Shown: positions 9,492-17,270 of the stretch, one piece after another | Position numbering within the stretch: the first letter of the stretch is position 1 | Layout: each line of letters starts with the position of its first letter | From: Arcobacter_B sp049472135 | GTDB taxonomy: Bacteria; Campylobacterota; Campylobacteria; Campylobacterales; Arcobacteraceae | NCBI RefSeq assembly: GCF_049472135.1 | Contig: NZ_JBMOVV010000013.1 | Span: 1 to 64,000, forward strand | Direction: 5' to 3' | DNA length: 64,000 bases | Position numbers and translations under genes: made by a program | Notes under the pieces: model-generated | Told to the model about the DNA's origin: nothing | The model's input: the letters and a program-made list of their open reading frames with translations, nothing else | Database searches by the model: none

Positions 9492-9505
9492 TTTTTCTAG
9501 CTTCC

Positions 9506-10435
9506 TTATCCTATATATTCAATAATATTAACTGCTGCAGTTGCTCCATCTCCTGAGGCACATACAACTTGTTTTGCTGCATCAATTCTAATATCACCAG
9601 CAGCATATAAACCTGGTGTAGATGTTTCCATCTTAAGGTTTACGATAACTTCACCTTGCTCATTTACATCACAAAGGAAAGACCCGTCTTCTTGTTTAAT
9701 TGGGTCATTTAAAACATCTCTACCAACAAATACAAAAACACCTGGAGTTGGTAAATCTCTAATTTCACCTGTTTCTTTAGATTTTACTTTTAATCCAAGA
9801 ACACCAGTGTTATCTCCGAATACTTCTTCAACAGTTACATTTGTAACTTCTTCAATATTTTCTGTATTTTTCATATGTTCAATTGTAGATGGAGCTGCTC
9901 TGTAAGTATCTCTTCTATGAACTAAATAAACTTTTGAACAAAGTTTTGCTAAATAAACTGCTTCTTCTAGTGCTGTATCACCACCACCAACAACTGCAAC
10001 TTCTTTACCTTTGTAGAAGAATCCATCACAAGTTGCACAAGTTGAGATACCTTGACCAAAGAATTTATCTTCACCAGCAAATCCAGCTCTTCTTGGAACA
10101 GAACCTGTTGCCATTAAAACAGTTTTAGCTTCATACTCTTTTCCATCAACACCTGTTAATTTAAAGATATCATTTTCTTTAACAACTTGTGTAATTTGGT
10201 TCATTTCATGTTTTAAACCAAATTTTTGACACTGTTCTGGCCAGTTTTGCATTAATTCCATACCAGTCATAACTTCACCTTGACCTGGATAGTTCTCAAT
10301 TTCAGATGAACCAGTGATTTGACCACCAGGCATTCCCATCTCAAACATAACAACATCTTTTAAACCGCCTCTAGTAGCATAAAGCCCAGCAGTTAAACCA
10401 GCAGGTCCTCCACCAATGATTGCTAAATCTAACAT
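9506..10435 (-). CDS. trxB: thioredoxin reductase TrxB
   Basis: A flavoprotein passing electrons from NADPH to thioredoxin. The FAD motif GGGPAG lies at residues 8-13, the redox-active pair is C133-A-T-C136, a second nucleotide motif GGGDTALEEA follows, and the C-terminal YAAGDIR closes the FAD site. 309 aa is standard. It heads a trxB-dapB-purF-radical SAM run. Two thioredoxin genes that could be its substrates lie 6 kb away. The 210-bp gap to the AGCS symporter gene is a divergent promoter region. Confidence 0.95.
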   Translation of the reverse strand: MLDLAIIGGGPAGLTAGLYATRGGLKDVVMFEMGMPGGQITGSSEIENYPGQGEVMTGMELMQNWPEQCQKFGLKHEMNQITQVVKENDIFKLTGVDGKEYEAKTVLMATGSVPRRAGFAGEDKFFGQGISTCATCDGFFYKGKEVAVVGGGDTALEEAVYLAKLCSKVYLVHRRDTYRAAPSTIEHMKNTENIEEVTNVTVEEVFGDNTGVLGLKVKSKETGEIRDLPTPGVFVFVGRDVLNDPIKQEDGSFLCDVNEQGEVIVNLKMETSTPGLYAAGDIRIDAAKQVVCASGDGATAAVNIIEYIG

Positions 10436-10645
10436 ATTAGTATCCTTTTTTTGTATCGTTTAATTTTATTATAGTTCATAGTATTTTTTAAAACAGTATA
10501 ATACTAAAAACTATGTAAGTTATAGTTTAATCAAGAGAAAAAACTTAATGGATAAATTTTATCATTTAATAATAAGTATTAACTTAAACCGTGAATTTTT
10601 CCTTTAAAACTTTTATGCTATTATTTCATAACTAAAAGGAAATAT

Positions 10646-11977
10646 ATGGAAAACTTAAACACAATTGTATCAGATGTCGCATCTTTTGTTTGGGGACCAC
10701 CTATGTTAATTTTATTAGTGGGAACTGGTCTTTTTTTAACTATTAGATTAAAAGGTATGCAATTTTGGGCATTGGGACATGCTTTTAAATTAATCTTCCA
10801 AAAAGAGGATAATGCCAAAGGTGACATTACAAACTTTGCTGCACTTATGACTGCGCTAGCAGCAACTGTTGGTATTGGAAACATAGTTGGGGTTGCAACT
10901 GCAATTACGATGGGAGGTCCTGGAGCTGTATTTTGGATGTGGGTTACAGGTCTAGTTGGAATGGCTACAAAATACTCAGAAGCAATTCTTGCAGTAAAAT
11001 ATAGAGAAAAAGGTATAAATGGATACAAAGGTGGTCCAATGTACTATATCTATAAAGGTGCTAACATGCCAAAACTTGCTATGGCATTTGCATTTTTTAC
11101 TGTTATTGCATCATTTGGTATTGGAAATATGGCACAAGCAAATGCTGTTGCAACAGCTCTTAATTCACAATTTGGGATATCATTTGAAATTAGTGGTATA
11201 GCACTTTTAATGATTACAGCTATTGTTGTAATTGGAGGAATTAAATCAATTGGTAAAGTAACCACTTATCTAATTCCTTTTATGATTGCAATTTATTTAT
11301 TTACAGCATTTATAATTATTGTTACAAATATAGATAAAGTAGCAGATGCCTTAGGAATAATTTTTTACTATGCATTTAATCCAATTGCAGCAACAGGTGG
11401 ATTTGCGGGAGCTGCTATTGCAGCAGCTATTAGATACGGTATAGCAAGAGGTGTTTTTTCAAATGAATCAGGTCTTGGTTCTGCTCCAATTGCAGCAGCT
11501 GCAGCCAAAACAAATGATCCTGTAAAACAAGCTTTAATATCAATGACACAAACTTTTATTGATACTTTAGTAGTTTGTACAATTACAGCATTAATTATCT
11601 TAATGGCACCTATTTGGACACAAGGTGGAAGTGCAGGAGAACTAACTCTTAAAAGTTTTGAATACTTTTTAGGTGATTGGGGAGCATTAGTTATTGTTTT
11701 TGCAACAATTCTTTTTGGTTACTCAACAATTCTTGGATGGTCATATTATGGTGAGAGAGCATTTGAATATATCTTAGGAGATAAAAAAGTTTACTACTAT
11801 AGAATATTCTTTATTTTAATAATCTATGTAGGGTGTGTATCTCAATTAAAATTAGTATGGAATTTCTCTGATTTAGCAAACGGTTTAATGGCTATTCCAA
11901 ACTTAATAGGACTTCTAATATTATCAAAAATTGTAAGTTCTGAAACAAAAAGATATTTTGATAATAAAAAGGTATAA
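10646..11977 (+). CDS. AGCS-family sodium:alanine/glycine symporter
   Basis: An inner-membrane sodium-coupled amino acid symporter of the alanine/glycine:cation family. About ten hydrophobic segments are visible in 443 aa, with family landmarks TALAATVGIGNIVGVATAI, KGGPMYYI and FSNESGLGSAPIAAAAA. The ATG has AAAAGGAA in front. It stands alone on the plus strand and converges on a two-component system. Whether the real substrate is alanine, glycine or another small amino acid cannot be told. Confidence 0.9.
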   Translation: MENLNTIVSDVASFVWGPPMLILLVGTGLFLTIRLKGMQFWALGHAFKLIFQKEDNAKGDITNFAALMTALAATVGIGNIVGVATAITMGGPGAVFWMWVTGLVGMATKYSEAILAVKYREKGINGYKGGPMYYIYKGANMPKLAMAFAFFTVIASFGIGNMAQANAVATALNSQFGISFEISGIALLMITAIVVIGGIKSIGKVTTYLIPFMIAIYLFTAFIIIVTNIDKVADALGIIFYYAFNPIAATGGFAGAAIAAAIRYGIARGVFSNESGLGSAPIAAAAAKTNDPVKQALISMTQTFIDTLVVCTITALIILMAPIWTQGGSAGELTLKSFEYFLGDWGALVIVFATILFGYSTILGWSYYGERAFEYILGDKKVYYYRIFFILIIYVGCVSQLKLVWNFSDLANGLMAIPNLIGLLILSKIVSSETKRYFDNKKV

Positions 11978-11996
11978 AAGCATTAAGCTTTTATAC
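11972..11996. terminator. bidirectional intrinsic terminator
   Basis: GTATAAAAGC and GCTTTTATAC form a perfect 10-bp stem with a 5-nt loop between the convergent symporter and response-regulator genes. Both stop codons lie at or in its arms. Confidence 0.75.
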
Positions 11997-12647
11997 TAGT
12001 TTTGTTGATTTACTTAAACTATAACCTAAACCTTTTATACTAATAATCGCTTCCAAACCTAATTTTTTTCTCAATCTTTTTATCATTGCTCTAATATTAG
12101 TAAGATTTGTTTCTTCCCCTTCCCAAACATATTCATAAATCTCATCATAAGAGGCTATATGATGTAGATTCTTTGAAAACAATTCTAAAAAAAGTATCTC
12201 TTTTTTTGTTAATTCAATCTCTTTAAAATCTTTATATAAAATCCTATTCTTAAAGTCGTATTTTAAGTTTTCGTCAAACTGTAAAAACATTTTTTCAACT
12301 CTGCAAAGTTTTTTTACTTTTTGTACTAACTCAAAAATATAAAAAGGCTTTTTTATATAATCATCACAACCTAAACCATAGGATTTTTCAATTTTTTCAA
12401 AATCATGATTTGAACTTATTATGATAACTGGTACATCTTTATGATTTACTCTTAAAAGTTCTAATAATGAGATACCATCTATATTTGGGACATTTATATC
12501 TAAAATAAAGCAAGAATAGCCATTTTCTAGACTTTCTAGAGCTTTTTGACCATCTATAAAGGTATCCACTTGGTATGATTCTTTTTCAAGTGATATTTTC
12601 ATTAAATTTAGCAGTCTTTCATTATCTTCTAAAACTAAAACTTTCAA
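11991..12647 (-). CDS. OmpR/PhoB-type response regulator
   Basis: A response regulator with an N-terminal receiver domain (phospho-acceptor Asp at about residue 50 in CFILDINVPNIDG; KPF lysine further on) and a C-terminal winged-helix DNA-binding domain. I prefer the TTG start at 12647, which overlaps the kinase stop as TTGA and has GGAG 8 bases upstream. A GTG at 12656 would sit directly on that GGAG. Translationally coupled to the upstream histidine kinase. The target genes are unknown; the neighbouring amino-acid and anion transporters are candidates. Confidence 0.9.
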   Translation of the reverse strand: MKVLVLEDNERLLNLMKISLEKESYQVDTFIDGQKALESLENGYSCFILDINVPNIDGISLLELLRVNHKDVPVIIISSNHDFEKIEKSYGLGCDDYIKKPFYIFELVQKVKKLCRVEKMFLQFDENLKYDFKNRILYKDFKEIELTKKEILFLELFSKNLHHIASYDEIYEYVWEGEETNLTNIRAMIKRLRKKLGLEAIISIKGLGYSLSKSTKLV

Positions 12648-14824
12648 TTTACACACTCCAAAATGATTTCAAACATAGCTTTATTTTTTATATTTTTAGC
12701 ACTTAACTTTCCATTCATTTTATCTTCAATAATCATTTTTGCCATATATAAGCCTATACCATGTCCCTCTTTTTTTGTAGAAAAATATGCTTTGAAAATC
12801 TTTTTTAAATTAGCTTTTTTTATTCCACCAGCATTATCTAAAATCTCGATTTTTACTTTTTCTTGGGCATGTAAAATCTTAATTTTCAATTCTCTATCAT
12901 TAAAATCTTTTTTTATTAATTCGTCTTTTGCATTATTTATTATATTTAATACTGCTTGCATAAACTCATTTTTATAACCTAAAACTTCTAAATTCTGCTC
13001 TTTGTCATATTGTAAATCTAATTTTATATAATTGTATTTTATATTATGACTAACAATTTTTAAAAGCTCTTCAATCGCTTCACTAACACAAAATCGTGTT
13101 TTTTTATTTGAAGGAACCATAAAATTTTGAAAATCATTTATAGTTTTATTCATATATTCAACTTGTGTCATAATATCTTTTACATAAGATTCATCTTCAT
13201 TTTTATTTGATTTATTTAAATAAAAACTCTCTTGAGCAATAGTTGTTATTTCAACTAAAGGAGATTTCCATTGATGAGCTATTGATGAAAATATCTCCCC
13301 TATTTCTGCAAGTTTTGACTGCTGAATAATAAACTGCTGATTTTTCTGTCTCTCTAGTTCAATCTTTTTCTCTTTTGTAATATCTGTAAGAATTGTTACC
13401 GTTCCTGTTTTTTTAGTTTTACTATCACAATAAGTAGTCTGTTTAATAAAATATATCTTTTCATCAGTACTTGAAACATTTAATTTAAAAGAAGAGTATT
13501 TTTTAGAGTTTTTTTGATATTTTTGTAAGGCTTTTCTTAAAACTTTTACATTTTTATTATCTAAAAATTCATCTAATCTTTTATTAATAACTCTACTTTT
13601 TTCTATATTTATAATATTGCAAAACATCATATTTGAATCAAGTATCTTTCCTTTTTCATCTTCCCAAAAAATTGGACTCTCAATTGCATTTAATAAAACT
13701 TCATCAAAATCAATTCTTTGTTTTAAACTATTTTGAGTTTTTATTCTCATATAAATGTTGTGAATTAAACCCAAAATCAAAAGCAATAAAATTGGTGAAA
13801 TAATGAAAACAAAATTTATAAAACCTCTATGTTTATCAAAAAAAGTCAATCTTTTATTTACTAGTTCATAATCCTTGCTTACTTGTGCAATTGCAATTGT
13901 AAATTCATCTAATTTTTTTGAATCAAATACATACTTAAAATCATCAAAAATATTGATTGATTTCACTTCTTTATTATTTAATATATCTAAAGCAATTAGT
14001 GCAGATTTTGTTCCAAAATCTTCTAAATCTACTATTTTACCACCAATTGCTCCATCATATTTAAATATAGAATCTGTAATAAAAACAGGTATTTTAGAGT
14101 TCTTTATAAACTTTGCAATTTCATAATTTTTATTTAGTTTTCCATCACTATTTTTATAAAATCTAATAAATAAAATTGCACTATCTTTTTGAAAAGAAGC
14201 AAATTTATCTTTTAAGCTATCTAAATCATCTTCTTTTATATAAATCAGATTATATCTTCCAGTAAAATCTTTATAAAGTTCTTTTATTAAAGGCTCTGTA
14301 TGTAAGGCATTTAGACTTTTATCATTTACAATATAAAGATTTTTTATACTAGGAATAATTCTTTCTATAAGTTTTAGGTTTCCTTTTAAATCTCTTTTTT
14401 CAATTAAAGTCCATACTTTATTTTCAAGATTCTTTTTAATTAATCTTTCTTTAGAAAAATTCTCTATTCCAACTGTTAATACTTTACTATTGATAAATAG
14501 CTCGTTATAAGAGTCAAGAACAAAATCATAAGCAAATCTATCCACACTTATTACTAAATCGTAGTTTCTATGTCTTAATTGAACTTTATAAAGACTTTTT
14601 AGATTCTCACTATATTCACTTGAAGTGATTCTTTTTGAATCCATATATAAAACACTTACATCAAAATTTGTATGTTTATAGAAGATATTTTCAATAGATT
14701 TAATAATATCGTCACTCCATTTATAGCCTTTATGGTAAGAGTTTACGATTAGAATTTTTTTTTGAGTTGTATCACTAAATAGAAAACTTGAAATTAATAA
14801 TAAAAATAGAATAGTTTTTTTCAT
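12644..14824 (-). CDS. sensor histidine kinase with periplasmic ABC-type ligand-binding-like domain
   Basis: A 726-aa membrane kinase. A signal peptide (residues 1-18) leads into a periplasmic domain of about 300 residues whose pattern (KILIVNSYHKGYKWSDDI, DLVISVDRFAYDFVLDS, IPVFITDSIF) resembles the substrate-binding protein fold of the ABC_sub_bind type. One transmembrane helix spans about 335-359, then a PAS-like domain (about 372-485) and a kinase core with H517 in SSIAHQWKSPL, ending with HATPase motifs NIINNAKDEL, DNAGGI and GHGIGLYMAK. It precedes and overlaps its response regulator. The ligand is unknown. Confidence 0.88.
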   Translation of the reverse strand: MKKTILFLLLISSFLFSDTTQKKILIVNSYHKGYKWSDDIIKSIENIFYKHTNFDVSVLYMDSKRITSSEYSENLKSLYKVQLRHRNYDLVISVDRFAYDFVLDSYNELFINSKVLTVGIENFSKERLIKKNLENKVWTLIEKRDLKGNLKLIERIIPSIKNLYIVNDKSLNALHTEPLIKELYKDFTGRYNLIYIKEDDLDSLKDKFASFQKDSAILFIRFYKNSDGKLNKNYEIAKFIKNSKIPVFITDSIFKYDGAIGGKIVDLEDFGTKSALIALDILNNKEVKSINIFDDFKYVFDSKKLDEFTIAIAQVSKDYELVNKRLTFFDKHRGFINFVFIISPILLLLILGLIHNIYMRIKTQNSLKQRIDFDEVLLNAIESPIFWEDEKGKILDSNMMFCNIINIEKSRVINKRLDEFLDNKNVKVLRKALQKYQKNSKKYSSFKLNVSSTDEKIYFIKQTTYCDSKTKKTGTVTILTDITKEKKIELERQKNQQFIIQQSKLAEIGEIFSSIAHQWKSPLVEITTIAQESFYLNKSNKNEDESYVKDIMTQVEYMNKTINDFQNFMVPSNKKTRFCVSEAIEELLKIVSHNIKYNYIKLDLQYDKEQNLEVLGYKNEFMQAVLNIINNAKDELIKKDFNDRELKIKILHAQEKVKIEILDNAGGIKKANLKKIFKAYFSTKKEGHGIGLYMAKMIIEDKMNGKLSAKNIKNKAMFEIILECVN

Positions 14825-14847
14825 AAACTAATTATAATAAGATTTAT

Positions 14848-14877
14848 AAAAATAGCACCTTTATTGGTGCTATTTTT
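14848..14877. terminator. intrinsic terminator after the DASS transporter
   Basis: A perfect 12-bp stem (AAAAATAGCACC / GGTGCTATTTTT, 6-nt loop) directly follows the transporter stop codon. It separates that gene from the sensor kinase, which must therefore have its own promoter. Confidence 0.85.
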
Positions 14878-14878
14878 G

Positions 14879-16291
14879 CTAAAGAATGATGAAGCCTAAA
14901 AGAACTAATGAAGCTAAGAATAATGCTCCAAAAATTGCCCCTAATTTCCACCATGTAGCTTGAGAGATGTAACCTGCTCCATACCAAATAGGTGAAGGTC
15001 CAGTTGCATAAGGAGTAATAATTCCCATAAGTCCTAGTGATCCAACTAACAGAATTGCTAATGAAGGTACCATTTCTGCTGGAATTAAGTTCATTCCAAT
15101 TCCTAAGAATAATGGTAAAAGAGCAACAACATGAGCTGTAACACTTGCAAATAAATAGTGGAATAAGAAGAATAAAACCACTAAAACTATTACAATATTT
15201 ACAGGATCAACACCAACTAACCAACTAGAGATTAATCCTGCTGCCCATTTTAAATAACCAACTTTTTTAAGTCCACTTGCCATTGCAACTAAAGTTGCGA
15301 ACCAAATAAATACATTGATTGCTGCTTTATTTGTAATAACATCTTCCCAATCAATAACTTTTGTTAAAACAAGTAAACATAAAACAACTAAAGCTGCTAC
15401 TGTTCCATTTACACCAATAGCTTTTCCAAAAATCCACATAACTAAAGCTAAAATTCCAAGACCTAACATAATTAACTCTTTTTTAGTAATTGGTCCCATT
15501 TTTTCAAGCTCTTTAGCTGCCCATGCAGGAGCTTCTGGTGAACTTTTTTGTTCTGGTGGATATACTAAATATGTAATATAAGGAACAAGTAAAAATAGTG
15601 GTATCATAATTAAAGCTAATGTACTAAACCACTCTCCCCAAGAGATTAAAATACCTGCATTTTTTTCAACTAAAGATACAGCTAATAAATTTGGTGCTAA
15701 TGCTGTTAAGAACATTGAACTTGTAACACAAGTTGCTGCTATTGCTACCCATGAAATATAAGCACCTAATTTTCTTGGTTCATTCTCAGGAGTCGAATTA
15801 AACATTTGAGGAATATTAATAGCTATTGGGAAAATCGTTCCGGCACTTCTTGCTGTATTTGATGGCATAAATGGTGATAGAATACCATCTGCGAATGCAA
15901 CTGCATATCCTAAACCTAAAGAAGTTTTACCTAAAAGTTTTACTAATAGTAAAGCAATTCTTTTACCAAGTCCTGATTTTTTATAACCTAATGCAAACAT
16001 AAATGCTGCAAAAATCAACCATATAACCCCATTTGAAAAACCACTTAAAGCCCAATCCCTATTGGCTTTTGCAGTCTCACCTACTAATCCAAAAGCTGCA
16101 CTGAAAGCAACTCCTGTTAAACCAATTAGTGCTGCTGGAATTGGTTCTAAAATAAGTGCAACAATTACACCTAAAAATACTGCGAAGAAGTATTGAGCAT
16201 TTACACTTAATCCTTCTGGTGTTGGAATTATTGCAACAATAATTGCAACAATAATTGGTAATGCTATTTTGAAAGTTTGACTTTGAAGCAT
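14879..16291 (-). CDS. DASS-family (SLC13-type) anion/dicarboxylate permease
   Basis: A 470-aa inner-membrane transporter of the divalent anion:Na+ symporter family (2-oxoglutarate/malate translocator branch). It has about 12 hydrophobic segments; GLSVNAQYFFAVFLGVIVAL near the N-terminus, PSNTARSAGTIFPI and the late GIITPYATGPSPIWYG are typical. The ATG has a GGAG site. It is monocistronic, ended by a strong terminator. A C4-dicarboxylate or 2-oxoglutarate is the likely substrate, by family only. Confidence 0.88.
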   Translation of the reverse strand: MLQSQTFKIALPIIVAIIVAIIPTPEGLSVNAQYFFAVFLGVIVALILEPIPAALIGLTGVAFSAAFGLVGETAKANRDWALSGFSNGVIWLIFAAFMFALGYKKSGLGKRIALLLVKLLGKTSLGLGYAVAFADGILSPFMPSNTARSAGTIFPIAINIPQMFNSTPENEPRKLGAYISWVAIAATCVTSSMFLTALAPNLLAVSLVEKNAGILISWGEWFSTLALIMIPLFLLVPYITYLVYPPEQKSSPEAPAWAAKELEKMGPITKKELIMLGLGILALVMWIFGKAIGVNGTVAALVVLCLLVLTKVIDWEDVITNKAAINVFIWFATLVAMASGLKKVGYLKWAAGLISSWLVGVDPVNIVIVLVVLFFLFHYLFASVTAHVVALLPLFLGIGMNLIPAEMVPSLAILLVGSLGLMGIITPYATGPSPIWYGAGYISQATWWKLGAIFGALFLASLVLLGFIIL

Positions 16292-16371
16292 GACATCTCC
16301 TTTTTATTTCTTATAGTGAAATAATAAAAAAGAAGAGTGACCTTAATATGACATTTTAAATTTTTTTGATT

Positions 16372-16689
16372 TTATATTAGAGAGTTTAATTTATCTGCTA
16401 AAGCTTTTTTTGAAGTAACCCCAACAATTTTCCCAACAACTTGTCCATTTTTCATAAAGAATATTGTAGGGATAGATCTAATTTTAAAACTATTTGCTAA
16501 TTTATTTTCTCTATCTACATTAACTTTACAAATCTTTGCTTTTCCATCAAATTGTTTTGCTAAATCTTTTACAATTGGATTTAATGTTTTACAAGATGAA
16601 CACCATGAAGCCCAAAAATCAACTAAAACAACACCTTTTCTAGTAATTTTATGAAAATTATTACTATTTAGCTCTATACATTTACTCAC
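16372..16689 (-). CDS. thioredoxin-like protein with CSSC active site
   Basis: A 105-aa single-domain thioredoxin-fold protein. The active site is WASWC30-S-S-C33 instead of WCGPC, although the surrounding DFWASW, VNVDRENKLA and IRSIPTIFFMKNGQVVGKIVG follow thioredoxin closely, including the cis-proline (SIPT). It is a paralogue of the standard thioredoxin gene just upstream and lies beyond a terminator, so it may be transcribed separately. The loop change would be expected to alter redox potential and partner choice. Cytoplasmic, as no signal peptide is seen. Confidence 0.85.
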   Translation of the reverse strand: MSKCIELNSNNFHKITRKGVVLVDFWASWCSSCKTLNPIVKDLAKQFDGKAKICKVNVDRENKLANSFKIRSIPTIFFMKNGQVVGKIVGVTSKKALADKLNSLI

Positions 16690-16735
16690 TTTTTACCCTT
16701 AGAAGAAGATATTTTCTTAATTTTTAGAAATAAAA

Positions 16736-16761
16736 AAAGGTAAGACATTTGTCTTACCTTT
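16736..16761 (-). terminator. intrinsic terminator after trxA
   Basis: AAAGGTAAGACA and TGTCTTACCTTT form an extended stem followed, on the minus strand, by a run of seven T. It lies between the two thioredoxin genes. Confidence 0.85.
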
Positions 16762-16791
16762 CTTAATAATTGTTTGTATTTTTATTATGAA

Positions 16792-17109
16792 TTATAATAA
16801 TGAGTTAATTTTGTCAGCAAATGCTTGTTTAGAAGAAGCACCAACCATTTGATCAACTACTTCACCATCTTTCATGAAGATAATTGTAGGAATAGATCTA
16901 ATTCCGTATTTTACAGCTAAATCTTGCTCTTCATCTGTATTTACTTTACAAATGTTTGCTTTACCTTCAAACTCTTCAGCTAATTCTTCAATAACTGGAG
17001 CGATCATTCTACAAGGTCCACACCATGGAGCCCAGAAATCAACTAGTGAAACACCACTTTTTGTAACTTCTTCAAAGTTTGCCGGAGTTAATTCAATATA
17101 TTTACCCAT
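16792..17109 (-). CDS. trxA: thioredoxin TrxA
   Basis: The standard 105-aa thioredoxin with DFWAPWC30-G-P-C33 and the cis-proline motif IRSIPTIIFMKDGE. It reduces disulfides in cytoplasmic proteins and is recycled by thioredoxin reductase, encoded in this window at 9.5-10.4 kb. Divergent from alaS across a 150-bp AT-rich region; AAGGAAATT precedes the ATG. A terminator follows. Confidence 0.95.
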   Translation of the reverse strand: MGKYIELTPANFEEVTKSGVSLVDFWAPWCGPCRMIAPVIEELAEEFEGKANICKVNTDEEQDLAVKYGIRSIPTIIFMKDGEVVDQMVGASSKQAFADKINSLL

Positions 17110-17270
17110 TTTAATTTCCTTATTATTAATTTTTTAGTTCTCTTTATTAAAATATCTTATAAATAAAACTTATTAATTTTAGCCTAGCTTAACTTAAAAT
17201 TTCTTTTATAATCTTGCCTAAATCTGTTTTTAGATAAAATAACTCTATTTTAATTAAAATGGAAAGTTTT

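Noticed and set aside
8806..9525. Long plus-strand frames opposite dapB
   Set aside because: They are antisense shadows of a gene with clear family motifs, without ribosome-binding sites or recognisable domains.
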